64,000 bases of DNA from Halotia branconii CENA392 (GCF_029953635.1 NZ_CP124543.1:2273455-2337454); one strand, 5' to 3'. Positions 9,617 to 20,122 are shown, counted from the first letter of the stretch. Numbers and translations are program-made. The notes: generated by a model from the sequence alone, not told the origin.

Positions 9617-10471
9617 ATGAGACAAGCTAAGGTGCTAAATATATCCATCAATAACATTACAATGGCTGAGTTGTTAGAAAATTTACGGTATGGCGGTGTT
9701 GTATTTACACCTAATGTTAATCACGTTATGCAATTGCAGAAAAATCAAGATTTCTATCATGTCTACAAAGAAGCAGACTATATAGTTTGTGATAGCAAAA
9801 TCTTGATGTATGCAGCTGATTTTTTGAATATACGAATTAAAGAGAAAATTTCGGGGTCTGATTTATTCCCGGCTTTTTATAAACATTACAAACATGATGA
9901 AAACGTCAAGATATTTTTGCTAGGGGGTGAACCAGAATTAGTGAAGACTGCACAACGAAAAATTAACGCCAAGGCTGGTCGGGACATAGTTGTTGCAGCT
10001 CACTCACCTTCTTTTGGATTTGAGAAGAACGAAGAAGAATGTCAAAATATTGTCGATATGATTAATTCTTCAGGAGCTACAGTTTTAGCAATTGGTGTAG
10101 GCGCTCCTAAACAAGAGATGTGGATCGCTAAATATAGAGGCCAACTCAAGAAAATCAAAACGTTCTTGGCGATTGGCGCAACTATTAATTTTGAGGCGGG
10201 AAATTTCCAGCGATCGCCTAAATGGATGAGTGAAGTTGGAATAGAATGGTTACATAGGCTACTAAGTGAACCTCAGAGGCTTTGGAAGAGATATCTTTTT
10301 GATGCCATTCCCTTTTTATTGTTAATATTGCAACAAAAATTGCAACTTTATAAAAATCCTTGGTCAATAGCTAAACAGCATCAATACAGTAAAGGGGAGT
10401 ACAGGACATTTTCCCAAGCTGGAAATAAAAGGGACAATATTAAAGAAGAAGTTCTACAAGAACACATCTAG
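9617..10471 (+). CDS. WecG/TagA/CpsF family glycosyltransferase (GT26)
   Basis: A 284-residue protein. The motif chain TPNVNHVMQLQ, DSKILMYAADF, GSDLFPAF, IFLLGGEPE and GVGAPKQEMW followed by GATINFEAG matches the GT26 family, which adds a sugar (for example ManNAc or its uronate) onto an undecaprenyl-linked acceptor. I chose the ATG at 9617; an in-frame GTG at 9605 would add four residues and neither has a clear ribosome site. It opens the forward EPS arm ahead of the Wzc-like gene. The sugar is not predictable. Confidence 0.8.
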   Translation: MRQAKVLNISINNITMAELLENLRYGGVVFTPNVNHVMQLQKNQDFYHVYKEADYIVCDSKILMYAADFLNIRIKEKISGSDLFPAFYKHYKHDENVKIFLLGGEPELVKTAQRKINAKAGRDIVVAAHSPSFGFEKNEEECQNIVDMINSSGATVLAIGVGAPKQEMWIAKYRGQLKKIKTFLAIGATINFEAGNFQRSPKWMSEVGIEWLHRLLSEPQRLWKRYLFDAIPFLLLILQQKLQLYKNPWSIAKQHQYSKGEYRTFSQAGNKRDNIKEEVLQEHI

Positions 10472-10797
10472 GCGATGTTTCCAGCAAGCCGCGAAATCAT
10501 CTACAAAGAGAAATCCGACATACTTAGTTAATATGCTGTAGTCCTTTGTGAAGAGTTTTTAGGAAAATGTAGAAAGTTCTGGTCTATTCCTTAAAAGATT
10601 TGCTAAGTTATTAGACATCTTAACAATAGTAATTTTTGCAACATGTAAGTAAAAGTAAAATTAATTTTTCTCTCTACTTTTACCTATAAGCCTTTTCGAG
10701 GCTAATGCTGCGAAAAGTTTATATGAGTTAAGTTATTCAAAGTCAAATCTTGTGAATATCTCTAACTACCCATTCATCCACAACTTAAGTAACTTTT
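10472..10797. other. spacer and leader upstream of the Wzc-like gene
   Basis: This 326-bp gap has no gene. A short inverted repeat CTTTTCG (10692-10698) / CGAAAAG (10711-10717) with a 12-nt loop could form a leader hairpin. No T-run follows. Confidence 0.4.
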
Positions 10798-12978
10798 ATG
10801 GAGACTAAAAACTATTCCGAAGAAATAGACGTTCAAAAGTATTGGCTAGTTCTGAAACGCCGCTGGTTAATAATTGCAGGAGTATTTACAGCTTTTACAA
10901 CATTGGGCGTAGTTAATTTCTTGATTCAACCACCCACATACGAAGCAAATGGTAAGTTGCTATTTGAATTGAACCGAACCTCATCCTTGACCGGAGTTGG
11001 AGAAAAAATAGGAGATTTAGAATCAATTGGCTCTAATCCTCTAGATACACAAGCTTTGCTAGTCCAGTCTGTGCCTGTTTTACAAGAGGTAATCGATACC
11101 CTCAAGCTCAAAGATAAAAATGGCAATCCCCTTGATACAGAGTCAATTGAAATCAAAGTTGAAACAATCATAGGAACTGATGGACTCAAGGTCTCTTATG
11201 TATCTAAAGATCCACAGATTGCTAAAGAAGTAGTTAATCAAGTGATGAAATCTGCTGTTGCTAATAATGTCTTAAATAACCGTTCTCAAGTAATGGCAGC
11301 AGGCAAATTTCTAGAGAAACAGTTACCCCAAGCTAAAAAAGAATTAGACCAAGCAGCAGAAGCCTTACGTCAGTTTAGATCTCAAAATCAGATTGTCGAT
11401 TTGGAAGAAGAGGCGACTGGAACAGTAAAATCTATGCTCGCTATTAATGACGAATTAAATAATACTCGTGCTCAAATAGCAAATTTGAATACGCAAGAAC
11501 AACAAATACGTCGTCAATTACAATTATCAACAGATCAGGCTTTAGATGTTACCTCGCTTAGTCAAGTATCTGGCGTACAAGAATTGTTAGCTGAACTGCA
11601 AAAAGTTCAAACTCAGCTCACAATTCGTCAAGCAAGCTTTACCGATGAAGATCCCAAAGTCATTGATCTGAAAAGTCAAGAAGCTGGGTTGCGAGATTTA
11701 TTGCAAAAACGTATTGCCGAGTCTTCAGGCTCTCAAACAAGAATTGATCCTGGTAAATTGCAAATAGGTGAAATCAAGCAAAATTTAGCTTCAGAATATA
11801 TTAAACTCCAATCAGAACGCTTAGGTTTAGAGAGTAAATTACAATCTATAGCTAGCATTAAAAATTCTTATAATCAAAGAGCTTATGCTCTGCCAAATTT
11901 AAAGAAAATCCAAGGAGAACTAGAACGAAGATTATCACTAGCGCAGAAAAATTATGAAAACTTTTGGACAAAATATCAAGAGATAAAAGTAGTAGAAAGT
12001 CAAACTATTGGAAACGCGCGCATACTGCAATATGCCGAAGTAGGTCACAATCCTTCGGCGCTGAAAAAGAAAGTCCTGCTTTTAGTAGGTGGAGTACTTG
12101 GCGGATTACTACTTGGTGTCGCGACTGCCTTTTTGATTGACGTACTTGATAAAAGAGTTAAGACTTCTAAAGAAGCAGAAGAACTTTTCGACAATACTTT
12201 GTTGGGGTTAATTCCGGCTTTTAAAATTAAAAATCCATCACAGCGAGAAGCTTTAAGCTTAAAACAAATTTCTCGCCGAATTATTGTGGAAACATCTCCC
12301 CAATCAGTAATTCATGAATCATATCAAATGCTTCAGGCAAATCTCAAATTCGTGAGCTTAGATAAAAAAGTTCGGACAATTGTAGTCACAAGTTCTATCC
12401 CTGGAGAAGGAAAATCAGAAGTTTCTGCTAATTTAGCAGCAGTAATCGCTCAAACAGGACGAAGAGTACTGTTAGTTGATGCAGATATGCGTCGTCCGTC
12501 TCAACATCATCTTTGGGGTTTGGCCAACACTGTAGGTTTAAGTGATGTGATAGTTGGTCATGAGAATCTGTTTGATGCTGTACAAGAAATAACTCCTAAT
12601 TTATCTGTACTCACGACTGGAGATCTACCACCTAATTCCCTGTCATTGATTGATTCAGAGCCTATGCTCACTCTAATTGATACATTATTCCAGAAGTACG
12701 ATTACGTCATTTTTGACACTCCTCCCTTAGTTGGAACTGCTGATGCAGCCGTTTTAGGCAAGATGGTAGATGGAGTATTAGTCGTAGTCAGACCTGATGT
12801 TGTCGATTCCACGAGTGTTAATGTAGCTAAAGCCTTATTATCGCGTTCTGAAGCCAATATTTTGGGCATTGTTGCTAATGGCGTTAATATCAAGCAAGAA
12901 GCACCTAATTACTTTTATTACAACAGTTCACACCCAGAACAAAAGATTGAAAAGGTAATTACTGTGCCATTATCTTAG
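10798..12978 (+). CDS. polysaccharide co-polymerase with BY-kinase domain (Wzz/Wzc type)
   Basis: A 726-residue protein. The Wzz domain starts near residue 10, with membrane segments at about 24-44 and 425-447 around a long periplasmic coiled-coil part rich in Gln, Glu and Leu. The C-terminal cytoplasmic BY-kinase has Walker A in SSIPGEGKSEVSANLA (about 530-545), Walker A' in VLLVDADMRRP and Walker B in YVIFDTPP. The tail holds a tyrosine cluster, NYFYYNSS, a likely autophosphorylation site. Such proteins control chain length and export in Wzx/Wzy systems. Neighbouring EPS genes support this. Complete, with no frameshift seen. Confidence 0.9.
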   Translation: METKNYSEEIDVQKYWLVLKRRWLIIAGVFTAFTTLGVVNFLIQPPTYEANGKLLFELNRTSSLTGVGEKIGDLESIGSNPLDTQALLVQSVPVLQEVIDTLKLKDKNGNPLDTESIEIKVETIIGTDGLKVSYVSKDPQIAKEVVNQVMKSAVANNVLNNRSQVMAAGKFLEKQLPQAKKELDQAAEALRQFRSQNQIVDLEEEATGTVKSMLAINDELNNTRAQIANLNTQEQQIRRQLQLSTDQALDVTSLSQVSGVQELLAELQKVQTQLTIRQASFTDEDPKVIDLKSQEAGLRDLLQKRIAESSGSQTRIDPGKLQIGEIKQNLASEYIKLQSERLGLESKLQSIASIKNSYNQRAYALPNLKKIQGELERRLSLAQKNYENFWTKYQEIKVVESQTIGNARILQYAEVGHNPSALKKKVLLLVGGVLGGLLLGVATAFLIDVLDKRVKTSKEAEELFDNTLLGLIPAFKIKNPSQREALSLKQISRRIIVETSPQSVIHESYQMLQANLKFVSLDKKVRTIVVTSSIPGEGKSEVSANLAAVIAQTGRRVLLVDADMRRPSQHHLWGLANTVGLSDVIVGHENLFDAVQEITPNLSVLTTGDLPPNSLSLIDSEPMLTLIDTLFQKYDYVIFDTPPLVGTADAAVLGKMVDGVLVVVRPDVVDSTSVNVAKALLSRSEANILGIVANGVNIKQEAPNYFYYNSSHPEQKIEKVITVPLS

Positions 12979-13032
12979 GTTGATCTGCTTATATAAAATC
13001 ACTGGCTACTGAAACAGGAACTTAATCAGATT

Positions 13033-13638
13033 ATGAGTACACCATTAGAGTTGAGAGTAGATATTGAGGAAACACAACCGACTACTCTCAGTCTTTGGCA
13101 ACAAATCAAAGAAGACTGGATTGCTCATGGACGAGATTGGACTAAACCAGGACTTAGAGCAGTAGTGGTTCAGCGTTTTGGAGTCTGGAGGATGAAGGTT
13201 CAACCTAAGCTTCTGCGCGCACCTCTCAGTATTCTTTATCGAATGTTATTTCGTAAAGTTCGCAACACTTATGGAATTGAATTACCTTATACTGTGCAAC
13301 TTGGTCGCCGAGTGATTATTGAACATCAAGGGGCGATTGTAATTCATGGGTACTGTGTAATTGGCGATGATAGCATTATCCGCCAAGGTGTGACTTTAGG
13401 AAATCGCTATTTAGATCGGCCGTTAGATGCACCAAAATTAGGTAAAGCTGTCAATGTTGGTGCAGGTGCAAAAATATTTGGCGATATTACTATTGGAGAT
13501 CATGCAAATATTGGTGCTAACGCTGTAGTTCTCTGTAATGTTCCACCAGGAGCAACAGCAGTTGGCATTCCTGCAAAAATCGTCAATTATTCCCAATCTA
13601 ATCACCAACTAGAAACTAACGAACTTAGTCAGTTATAG
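13033..13638 (+). CDS. hexapeptide-repeat acyltransferase, serine acetyltransferase-like
   Basis: A 201-residue protein. The C-terminal half has left-handed beta-helix repeats: IVIHGYCVIGDDSIIRQGVT, VNVGAGAKIFGDITIGDHAN, IGANAVVLCNVPPGATAVGI, PAKIV. This arrangement is closest to serine O-acetyltransferases (CysE/EpsC), but members inside EPS loci probably acetylate sugars. The N-terminal domain is shorter than in true CysE, favouring the second role (inference). It lies 54 bp after the Wzc-like gene and 53 bp before a GT2 gene on the same strand, so it is likely part of one transcript. Confidence 0.75.
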   Translation: MSTPLELRVDIEETQPTTLSLWQQIKEDWIAHGRDWTKPGLRAVVVQRFGVWRMKVQPKLLRAPLSILYRMLFRKVRNTYGIELPYTVQLGRRVIIEHQGAIVIHGYCVIGDDSIIRQGVTLGNRYLDRPLDAPKLGKAVNVGAGAKIFGDITIGDHANIGANAVVLCNVPPGATAVGIPAKIVNYSQSNHQLETNELSQL

Positions 13639-13691
13639 AAGTTGTGTATAACTATAAAAATATTTAAACCAAGGAATTACAGGTATAACTA

Positions 13692-14915
13692 ATGACTATT
13701 AATTCATACTTGGTTTTAGGCATTGATGCTGTTCTGATAGTAAGCGCATTAGGTTTACTAGTTCTAAGTATAGTTCTATTTGTAGAATGTATTGCGGCCT
13801 TGTTTGCGGTTCCTTCTCAAGTTAGTCAAGACGATTGGCAAAATACAAAAGTTACAGTATTAGTCCCGGCACATAACGAAGAAGTTGTAATTCGTTCAAC
13901 GCTTTTAGAGATCAAATCACAGTTACAAAAACAGCATCGTTTAGTTGTAATTGCTGATAATTGTCATGATGCAACAGCAGAAATTGCTGGCGCAGTTGGT
14001 GCTACAGTGATCGAGCGTCATGATCTTTCGCTTATAGGTAAAGGATACGCTTTAGATTGTGGCTTGCGATTTTTAGAATCAGAGCCACCGGATATTGTTA
14101 TATTTATTGATGCTGACTGCAAAGTTGAACAAGGTGCAATTGAGCAATTAATTCAGTATGCGATCGCCACAAAGCGACCTGTTCAAGCTACCTACTTAAT
14201 GTCTAAACCTAGTAGTTCTAATCCGAAAGCATCAGTGTCAGCATTTGCCTTTAAGGTAAAAAATTTAGTTCGTCCTCTGGGGTTGGCGCAACTGAAAATG
14301 CCCTGCTTGCTCACTGGTACAGGTATGGCTTTTCCTTGGTCTGTGATTAGTACAGTTGATTTAGCCAACGGTTACATAGTTGAAGACATGAAACTCGGCT
14401 TAGATTTGACTATAGCCGGACATATACCCGTATTTTGCCCCCAAGCTAATGTGACTGCACTATTACCACAACAAGCGCAGGCCACTAAAAGTCAAAGAAC
14501 TCGTTGGGAACATGGCCACTTAAAAAGTTTACTTAGTTACGTTCCTGTGCTGTTGAAGGCATCAATAAAGCAAAAAAGGTTAGATTTGTTAATCAGTGCT
14601 TTAGATATGTGTGTGCCACCTCTATCTTTGCTTGTTTTTCTTTGGTTATTGCTGACGGCAGTTTCTTGGGTATTTGGAGTCTTCACAGCACTCTGGATAC
14701 CAGTAACTTTTTTAGCTACAGCAGGTTTATTTCTACTGATTGCAATTCTGGGAGCTTGGGTTAAGTTTGGGCGTACTGATTTACCTTTACAAGAACTCTT
14801 GACTGTTCCTTTTTATGTAATTTGGAAAATCCCTATTTATCTGAAGTTTTTGGTACAACCTCAAAATAAATGGATTCGTACAGAACGCGACTCAGTGAAT
14901 ATTTCAAAGCCTTAA
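13692..14915 (+). CDS. glycosyltransferase family 2, membrane-bound
   Basis: A 407-residue protein with an N-terminal membrane segment (about 10-35), a GT-A domain with VTVLVPAHNEE, VVIADNCHD and the metal-binding DAD in IVIFIDADCKV, the acceptor-site part YIVEDMKLGLDL (ED) and the QRTRWEHGH motif (Q/R-x-x-R-W). Two or three hydrophobic segments close the protein. These features are those of processive-type GT2 proteins, though the enzyme may add a single sugar. It is in the forward EPS arm, 10 bp before the next glycosyltransferase gene. Confidence 0.85.
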   Translation: MTINSYLVLGIDAVLIVSALGLLVLSIVLFVECIAALFAVPSQVSQDDWQNTKVTVLVPAHNEEVVIRSTLLEIKSQLQKQHRLVVIADNCHDATAEIAGAVGATVIERHDLSLIGKGYALDCGLRFLESEPPDIVIFIDADCKVEQGAIEQLIQYAIATKRPVQATYLMSKPSSSNPKASVSAFAFKVKNLVRPLGLAQLKMPCLLTGTGMAFPWSVISTVDLANGYIVEDMKLGLDLTIAGHIPVFCPQANVTALLPQQAQATKSQRTRWEHGHLKSLLSYVPVLLKASIKQKRLDLLISALDMCVPPLSLLVFLWLLLTAVSWVFGVFTALWIPVTFLATAGLFLLIAILGAWVKFGRTDLPLQELLTVPFYVIWKIPIYLKFLVQPQNKWIRTERDSVNISKP

Positions 14916-14925
14916 TTAATTTTTT

Positions 14926-16200
14926 ATGCAAAAGGAAATTTTATTAGTAATGCCTGTTCCGTTTCGGACAGTAGAAGGGCGTTTAGGATTTGACGATCAA
15001 ACTTGCGAAGGTTTGGTATGCTGGGCAGAAAATTTTGATCGTGTTGTCATGGCTTGTCCTGTGATGCCAGAAGACATTGCTGCCAACAGTGACACTTCTA
15101 TGACATGGCAGGCGATCGCTGATTTGTCCTGTGCAGACCGACTAGAATTAGTTCCATTGCCCTACGCTTATAAAATCCCAGACTTTATTAAGCACTATCA
15201 AACGATTAGTCAATTATTAAACAAAAAAATTCAAGAATGTCAGTATCTTTGTTTTGCACTTAGCGGAGTTGTGGGAGATTGGGGAGCGATCGCCTGTCTA
15301 GAAGCCATCAAGCTTAAACGCCCCTATGCCGTCTGGGCAGATCGTGTTGAATATGAAGTTGTCAGTCGCACTTTATTCAAACAAGAGTCACGCAAGCAAG
15401 TACCACTCAAGCGTCTTCTCAAGGAATTATTAATTACGCTGCCGTTGCTCAAACCTTATCAGCGCTACTTGATTCGCCATTCTCAGTTAGGGCTTTTCCA
15501 AGGACAGGACTGTTACAGTGCATATTCACCTTTCTGTAAAACCTCTTATTGTGTATACGATATTCACACGAAAAAATCAGATCAAATTGATGCTGCCAGT
15601 CTTGATTTGAAAATCAAATCATTATCTAACGAGCAGCCTTTATTGATTTGTTATACAGGACGAGCTGCACAAATGAAAGGCCCCTTTGATTGGCTGCGAG
15701 TTATACATTATCTTTGCGAAGCTGGTGTTAACTTCCAAGCAACTTGGCTTGGTGATGGCCCACTTCTTGTTGATATGAAGTCACTCGCTAATGAATTGGG
15801 TATTACTGATCGCATCCATTTTGTTGGATTTGTTGATGACCGCAGTCAAATTTTGTCAACGATGAGAAAGCATCATATCTTTTTATTCTGTCACAAAACT
15901 CCAGAGTCACCTCGATGTTTAGTTGAGTCTTTAGTTTCTGGTTGTCCTATTGTTGGTTATAGCAGTCCCTATTCTCAAGGACTTTTATCAGAACATCAAG
16001 GTGGGGCATTAGTGCCGATGAATAATTGGCAGAAACTAGCCGAGTTAATAGTTGAACTCAACTCAAACCGAGCCAGATTAAGTGAGTTGATTCTAAAAGC
16101 TGCATTATCTGGTCAACCCTTTGATGAACAGGCAGTATTTCAACATCGAAGTGATTTAATCAAGCAACACTTATTGCCAGAACTTGTTAGCTCGATCTAA
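14926..16200 (+). CDS. glycosyltransferase, GT4-like (GT-B fold)
   Basis: A 424-residue protein. The C-domain has LLICYTGRAAQMKGPFDWL, ATWLGDGPLLVDMKSLANEL, IHFVGFVDDRSQIL and ESPRCLVESLVSGCPIVGY, where the E-x7 pattern corresponds to the GT4 donor site, although EGLP is changed to ESPR. The N-terminal half is diverged. It probably adds a sugar to the EPS unit. The start is 10 bp after the GT2 stop, so the two are likely translated from one message. Confidence 0.75.
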   Translation: MQKEILLVMPVPFRTVEGRLGFDDQTCEGLVCWAENFDRVVMACPVMPEDIAANSDTSMTWQAIADLSCADRLELVPLPYAYKIPDFIKHYQTISQLLNKKIQECQYLCFALSGVVGDWGAIACLEAIKLKRPYAVWADRVEYEVVSRTLFKQESRKQVPLKRLLKELLITLPLLKPYQRYLIRHSQLGLFQGQDCYSAYSPFCKTSYCVYDIHTKKSDQIDAASLDLKIKSLSNEQPLLICYTGRAAQMKGPFDWLRVIHYLCEAGVNFQATWLGDGPLLVDMKSLANELGITDRIHFVGFVDDRSQILSTMRKHHIFLFCHKTPESPRCLVESLVSGCPIVGYSSPYSQGLLSEHQGGALVPMNNWQKLAELIVELNSNRARLSELILKAALSGQPFDEQAVFQHRSDLIKQHLLPELVSSI

Positions 16201-16243
16201 ATAATTATGTGACAATAGACTTGCTCGATTCAAGTCTAGGTGA

Positions 16244-17110
16244 TCATTTAGCAGATACTCCTAATATTTTTTGGTCAATTAAATCTAATACATCTTGATC
16301 TCTAGTGATATCAAATTTCCTAGCAAATAATTTAGGAGAATTTATCAGCTTATCTAAATAACTTTTATCTAGAATTGCCGGAGGTGTAGGATTCGCGTTT
16401 TCCCAGTCAGCATACTTGAGATCGTCATTAACAATATCATTTTTGAACTGAGAATTGGAGACAATGGTCTGAAAGAAGTTTTCATCAGGAATAAATACAT
16501 ATTTAAAGTAGTTAACAAAATTGGGATTGCTAATAATGTAATTGTCAATGTAATGTATACAATCTTTTGAAAGACACCACCATTGAGAGCCACCGTATGG
16601 TTGAAGATGCGGTAAAAACTTACGCTTAAGAGTGAGATAAAAATGTTTACCACGAAGACGAAAATGCCAATATTGTACTCTATTTAAAGCTTGATAGCAT
16701 CCATCTTGATTAGTCCATCTATTCTCAGAATTTAAGGAAAAAGATTCTATGAACTGCTTGCCTTGTGATTTTTCTAAAAACTCTTTTATTTGACTGTTAG
16801 TCTTAATTAAATAATCTTGGCCTGATAGGAGAATTGTATAATCAAAATCTATGTTTGTTTTAATTAATTGTCTAATACCTTCTATAGTTGCCTTGACAAT
16901 ATTAAAGTCTCCCCAATAACAACTATGTCTTTTTAAAAAATAAACATTTGAGATGTTCTGAAGTTGCTTTACTAGATGTTTGTATATCTTGTCACTTGTT
17001 CTTTTATCAATATGAATAAAAAAAGATGTATTATCATTTTTGAGGCGAAAAATCAAACGTACTAACTGTTCGGGGTTTTTGTGTGCCAAAATTATATAAG
17101 CAATCTTCAT
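16244..17110 (-). CDS. GT14-like (core-2/I-branching type) glycosyltransferase
   Basis: A 288-residue protein beginning MKIAYIILAHKNPEQLVRLI, with FFIHIDKRT, a D-Y-T-I-L-L-S-G-Q-D-Y block and GGSQWWCLSKD, features of the beta-1,6-N-acetylglucosaminyltransferase family found in bacterial polysaccharide loci (GT14). The gene is on the opposite strand to its neighbours and markedly AT-rich, which may reflect separate acquisition. The sugar and linkage are not known for most bacterial members. Confidence 0.8.
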   Translation of the reverse strand: MKIAYIILAHKNPEQLVRLIFRLKNDNTSFFIHIDKRTSDKIYKHLVKQLQNISNVYFLKRHSCYWGDFNIVKATIEGIRQLIKTNIDFDYTILLSGQDYLIKTNSQIKEFLEKSQGKQFIESFSLNSENRWTNQDGCYQALNRVQYWHFRLRGKHFYLTLKRKFLPHLQPYGGSQWWCLSKDCIHYIDNYIISNPNFVNYFKYVFIPDENFFQTIVSNSQFKNDIVNDDLKYADWENANPTPPAILDKSYLDKLINSPKLFARKFDITRDQDVLDLIDQKILGVSAK

Positions 17111-17261
17111 AGTGATGTGTTTTTTGATTTTTATAGCATAATTTTGAACTAAATTTATCTACTATATTAACAAATTTATATATTTGATTAAACACAAAAA
17201 CTCAAAAAGCGTTTATACAATAATGATAAATCAATTTTAATCAAACTCTTTATTTTTTATT

Positions 17262-18467
17262 ATGAAAAAATTTCTCACAATTGCTGAAAACTTTTTCGTT
17301 GTTTTAAGCTTAACCTTTTTCACAGGAGGCTTAACTGTTCTTGTTCCATACAGCATACTCACATTAATCAGATATTTTACTTGGGTAACTGTAGGGATTG
17401 TAATTTGCATTCAGTGGAAGAAATCTCTTTTTATAGTTAGTCGAAATATACTGCTTTGTATATTAACACTAATCATCTTGCTGTCATTTATCTGGTCATT
17501 ATCTCCAGTATTCACACTTAAAGATTTGCGTGAAGTTTTGCAAATGACCATGTTTGCTTTATATTTTGCCATGCGATTTAGCTTTAAAGAGCAGGTAAAA
17601 CTAATTGCATGGACATTTACTATAGGAATTTTACTGAGTTTATTTTTTGCCCTCGTAATACCTTCTGTTGGTATACATGGAGCAGATCACCCAGGAGCAT
17701 GGAAAGGAATCTACGATTATAAAAATACCTTTGGCAGCATGATGGTTTTAAGCTCATTAGCATTTTTTCTGCTGCCCGCCGAAAAACCAATATACCACTT
17801 ATATAAGTGGACAGGTTTTGGTGCATCGCTAGTGATGATGGTGCTTTCAACTTCCAAGTCTTCTTTGATAATTTCTTTGTTTTTGATATTTATGGTGTGG
17901 GCATATCGTAATTTTCAGTGGCAAGGGAAACTTAGCATCGTTTATGTAAATATTGCAGTTTTGGTCATTGGATGTATTGCTACAGTAGGTCTAACAGAAT
18001 GGGTGTCTATTGTAACTGGTTTAGGGAAAGACCCAACTTTAACTGGACGGACAATTATTTGGGATGTAGCGTTAACTAAACTCCAAGAAAGCCCATTGCT
18101 AGGTTTTGGACGTGGTGCGTTTTGGGCTCCAGGAAGTAAGTATGCGATCGCAACTGGTAGAGCAGTAGCAGTTGGTTTTATACCACCTCACGCCCACAAT
18201 GGTTTCATTGATTTAGCTTTAGATGTGGGCTTGATCGGTTTACTGTTATTTCTAATTAATTTTGCTATCACGTATTTTCGAGCTTTGAACAAGGCTTACG
18301 CAGCTAAAAACCCAGAGGATGCTTGGCCTTTAGCCTTTCTGATGTTTTTAGCAATGAATAACATGACGGAGAGTTATCTGCTACGTTTATCTAATATTTA
18401 TTGGGTTTTATATATAACAATTGCTTTATCTCTAAGCCAAAGAAGTAAAGCTAGCAACTCTAATTAA
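17262..18467 (+). CDS. O-antigen ligase / Wzy-type polymerase
   Basis: A 401-residue membrane protein with about ten hydrophobic segments. The Wzy_C-like loop holds LTGRTIIWDVAL, LLGFGRGAFW and then PPHAHNGFIDLALDVGLIGL, with the H-x-H-N pattern typical of O-antigen ligase and Wzy proteins. Together with the flippase and the Wzc-like protein, it likely polymerises the lipid-linked repeat units at the outer face of the plasma membrane. Sequence alone does not separate polymerase from ligase; the locus favours polymerase. Confidence 0.8.
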   Translation: MKKFLTIAENFFVVLSLTFFTGGLTVLVPYSILTLIRYFTWVTVGIVICIQWKKSLFIVSRNILLCILTLIILLSFIWSLSPVFTLKDLREVLQMTMFALYFAMRFSFKEQVKLIAWTFTIGILLSLFFALVIPSVGIHGADHPGAWKGIYDYKNTFGSMMVLSSLAFFLLPAEKPIYHLYKWTGFGASLVMMVLSTSKSSLIISLFLIFMVWAYRNFQWQGKLSIVYVNIAVLVIGCIATVGLTEWVSIVTGLGKDPTLTGRTIIWDVALTKLQESPLLGFGRGAFWAPGSKYAIATGRAVAVGFIPPHAHNGFIDLALDVGLIGLLLFLINFAITYFRALNKAYAAKNPEDAWPLAFLMFLAMNNMTESYLLRLSNIYWVLYITIALSLSQRSKASNSN

Positions 18468-18610
18468 CCAAACAAAAGTTATCTTAATTGTCATATATAA
18501 ATCTGATTTGATTCTTGAAGTTACTTGTCTAGAAAAGGGAACAGGGAACAAAGAAGAAAAGTATGAGATGTACTGAGTTTTTTTCAAAAATCAAATACTA
18601 TTCCTATATT

Positions 18611-19666
18611 TTAGGATAACTTTTTGCGTAGTTGTGCCACTGGAAACTCTATAAATTTGTAAATTGCATAAGCTAATCCAAAAGAAATCAACAAAGCAAT
18701 TCCTCCTTGGATTGCTTTATGAACTTGGGGTAGATACATGTGAACTGCATAAATAACAGTGTGGTGTACAAGATAAAGTGAATATGAAAGTAGCCCAATA
18801 AAGCGCATCCATCCCAAATTTAACCACCGGAATAATCCCCAATTGGGAAAGAGAATAGCGGTAACAAATATTGGATATAAAGCAATTCCTTGAATGGTGT
18901 AACGAAAGGTTTCTTGAAATTCAGGAGAGCGATATAAAAAAGAGAAAAGAAGCAAGGCAATTCCTAAAGGGAGAAAAAACAGCTTCCATATTCTGTTAGA
19001 CCAAGGCTGAGAATCCATCATTGGATTACCATTAACTGCTAAGGCACAGCCAAATAAGATGCCATCTATTCGGGTATCTGATCCATAAAAAGTACGGCTT
19101 GAATCTACTCCCAAGCCGTAAATTAGAACACATCGCCACAATAAGACAGCTAAACACAAGCCCCAAAAAATTAACATTTGTTTTTGGGGACTCAAACGCA
19201 GCTTACGTAAAGCTAGATAAAGGAATGGAAAAAGCAAATAGAAGTGTTCTTCGACAGCAAGAGACCAATATACGCCACTACCAATAGTGATTCCACCGCC
19301 AATAAAGATGAAATAATAGTTAGCATAATGCAGAACTTGAGATAGAAAAGCTGGCAGGTAAATTTGCCCCTCAAGAAATCCTAAAAAAGTTAATGTGACT
19401 CCTAATAACAACACAAAGTAAAATGGCGGCCAAATACGTAATGCTCGCCTGAGATAAAAGCTTTTAAAATCAAGATTTTGATAGCGATCATACTCTCGTC
19501 GGAGAATAGTTGTAATTAAGTAGCCACTCAGAAAGAAAAAGACTGTTACGCCAAAGCCTCCAGGCACAATCTTACTCAGCCCTGCATGAGCTAAAAAGAC
19601 AATTAAAAAAGCAACAGTTCTCATCCCATCAAGGGAAGGTATGTAGAATTTTGATGAATCGCTCAT
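18611..19666 (-). CDS. acyltransferase-3 family membrane protein (OafA/YrhL type)
   Basis: A 351-residue protein, about ten membrane segments. Near the start it reads YIPSLDGMRTVAFLIVFLAHAGL with the key His, then GVTVFFFLSGYLIT and RRALRIWPPFYF. VYWSLAVEEHFYLLFPFLYL follows in the middle. All are classic acyltransferase-3 motifs. It likely O-acylates the locus polysaccharide using acyl-CoA. It is oriented against the Wzy gene, converging on it across a 143-bp gap that includes a GGGAACA repeat pair. Confidence 0.85.
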   Translation of the reverse strand: MSDSSKFYIPSLDGMRTVAFLIVFLAHAGLSKIVPGGFGVTVFFFLSGYLITTILRREYDRYQNLDFKSFYLRRALRIWPPFYFVLLLGVTLTFLGFLEGQIYLPAFLSQVLHYANYYFIFIGGGITIGSGVYWSLAVEEHFYLLFPFLYLALRKLRLSPQKQMLIFWGLCLAVLLWRCVLIYGLGVDSSRTFYGSDTRIDGILFGCALAVNGNPMMDSQPWSNRIWKLFFLPLGIALLLFSFLYRSPEFQETFRYTIQGIALYPIFVTAILFPNWGLFRWLNLGWMRFIGLLSYSLYLVHHTVIYAVHMYLPQVHKAIQGGIALLISFGLAYAIYKFIEFPVAQLRKKLS

Positions 19667-20122
19667 TATAAATAAATAATCTTACTCAGTTTTTTTTATT
19701 AATTTTCCAAGTCATTTACAGACTATGCCATTTTTAGTAAATCTTAGACAAATCAAAATTAGCAGTATATTTATGGCTGCAAATATACCGACAGAAATTG
19801 TTTAACTAATTAAAATTTTACTCGGTATAAAGTTCGTTATTATTATTTTTTCAGGGCAATAGTTTAAATTGTATGTAGATATTGATGAAGATAATATAAA
19901 GAAGCTAAATGTGATCACTGATTATCCTGGTCGTATCAGTTAATATAACTAGGAGCAGCTATTTTTTGACCAGAAAATTGAGATATTATTGCATATAGTG
20001 TTAAATTTATAGTGAATACTACTTACTTATGAAAAATCGCTAACTGAGAACTTTTCAAACTTAATTTTTATCAACTACTGCTTCATTTGAATGAAATATT
20101 GGTGAGTGTGGGAGGTTAAAAT
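19667..20122. other. divergent intergenic region
   Basis: This 456-bp AT-rich gap lies between divergent acyltransferase and GT2 genes. A TTGACC at 19966-19971 resembles a -35 box, but no -10 box lies at the right spacing. Near its end is a strong ribosome site GGAGG (20111-20115) for the GT2 gene. Confidence 0.45.
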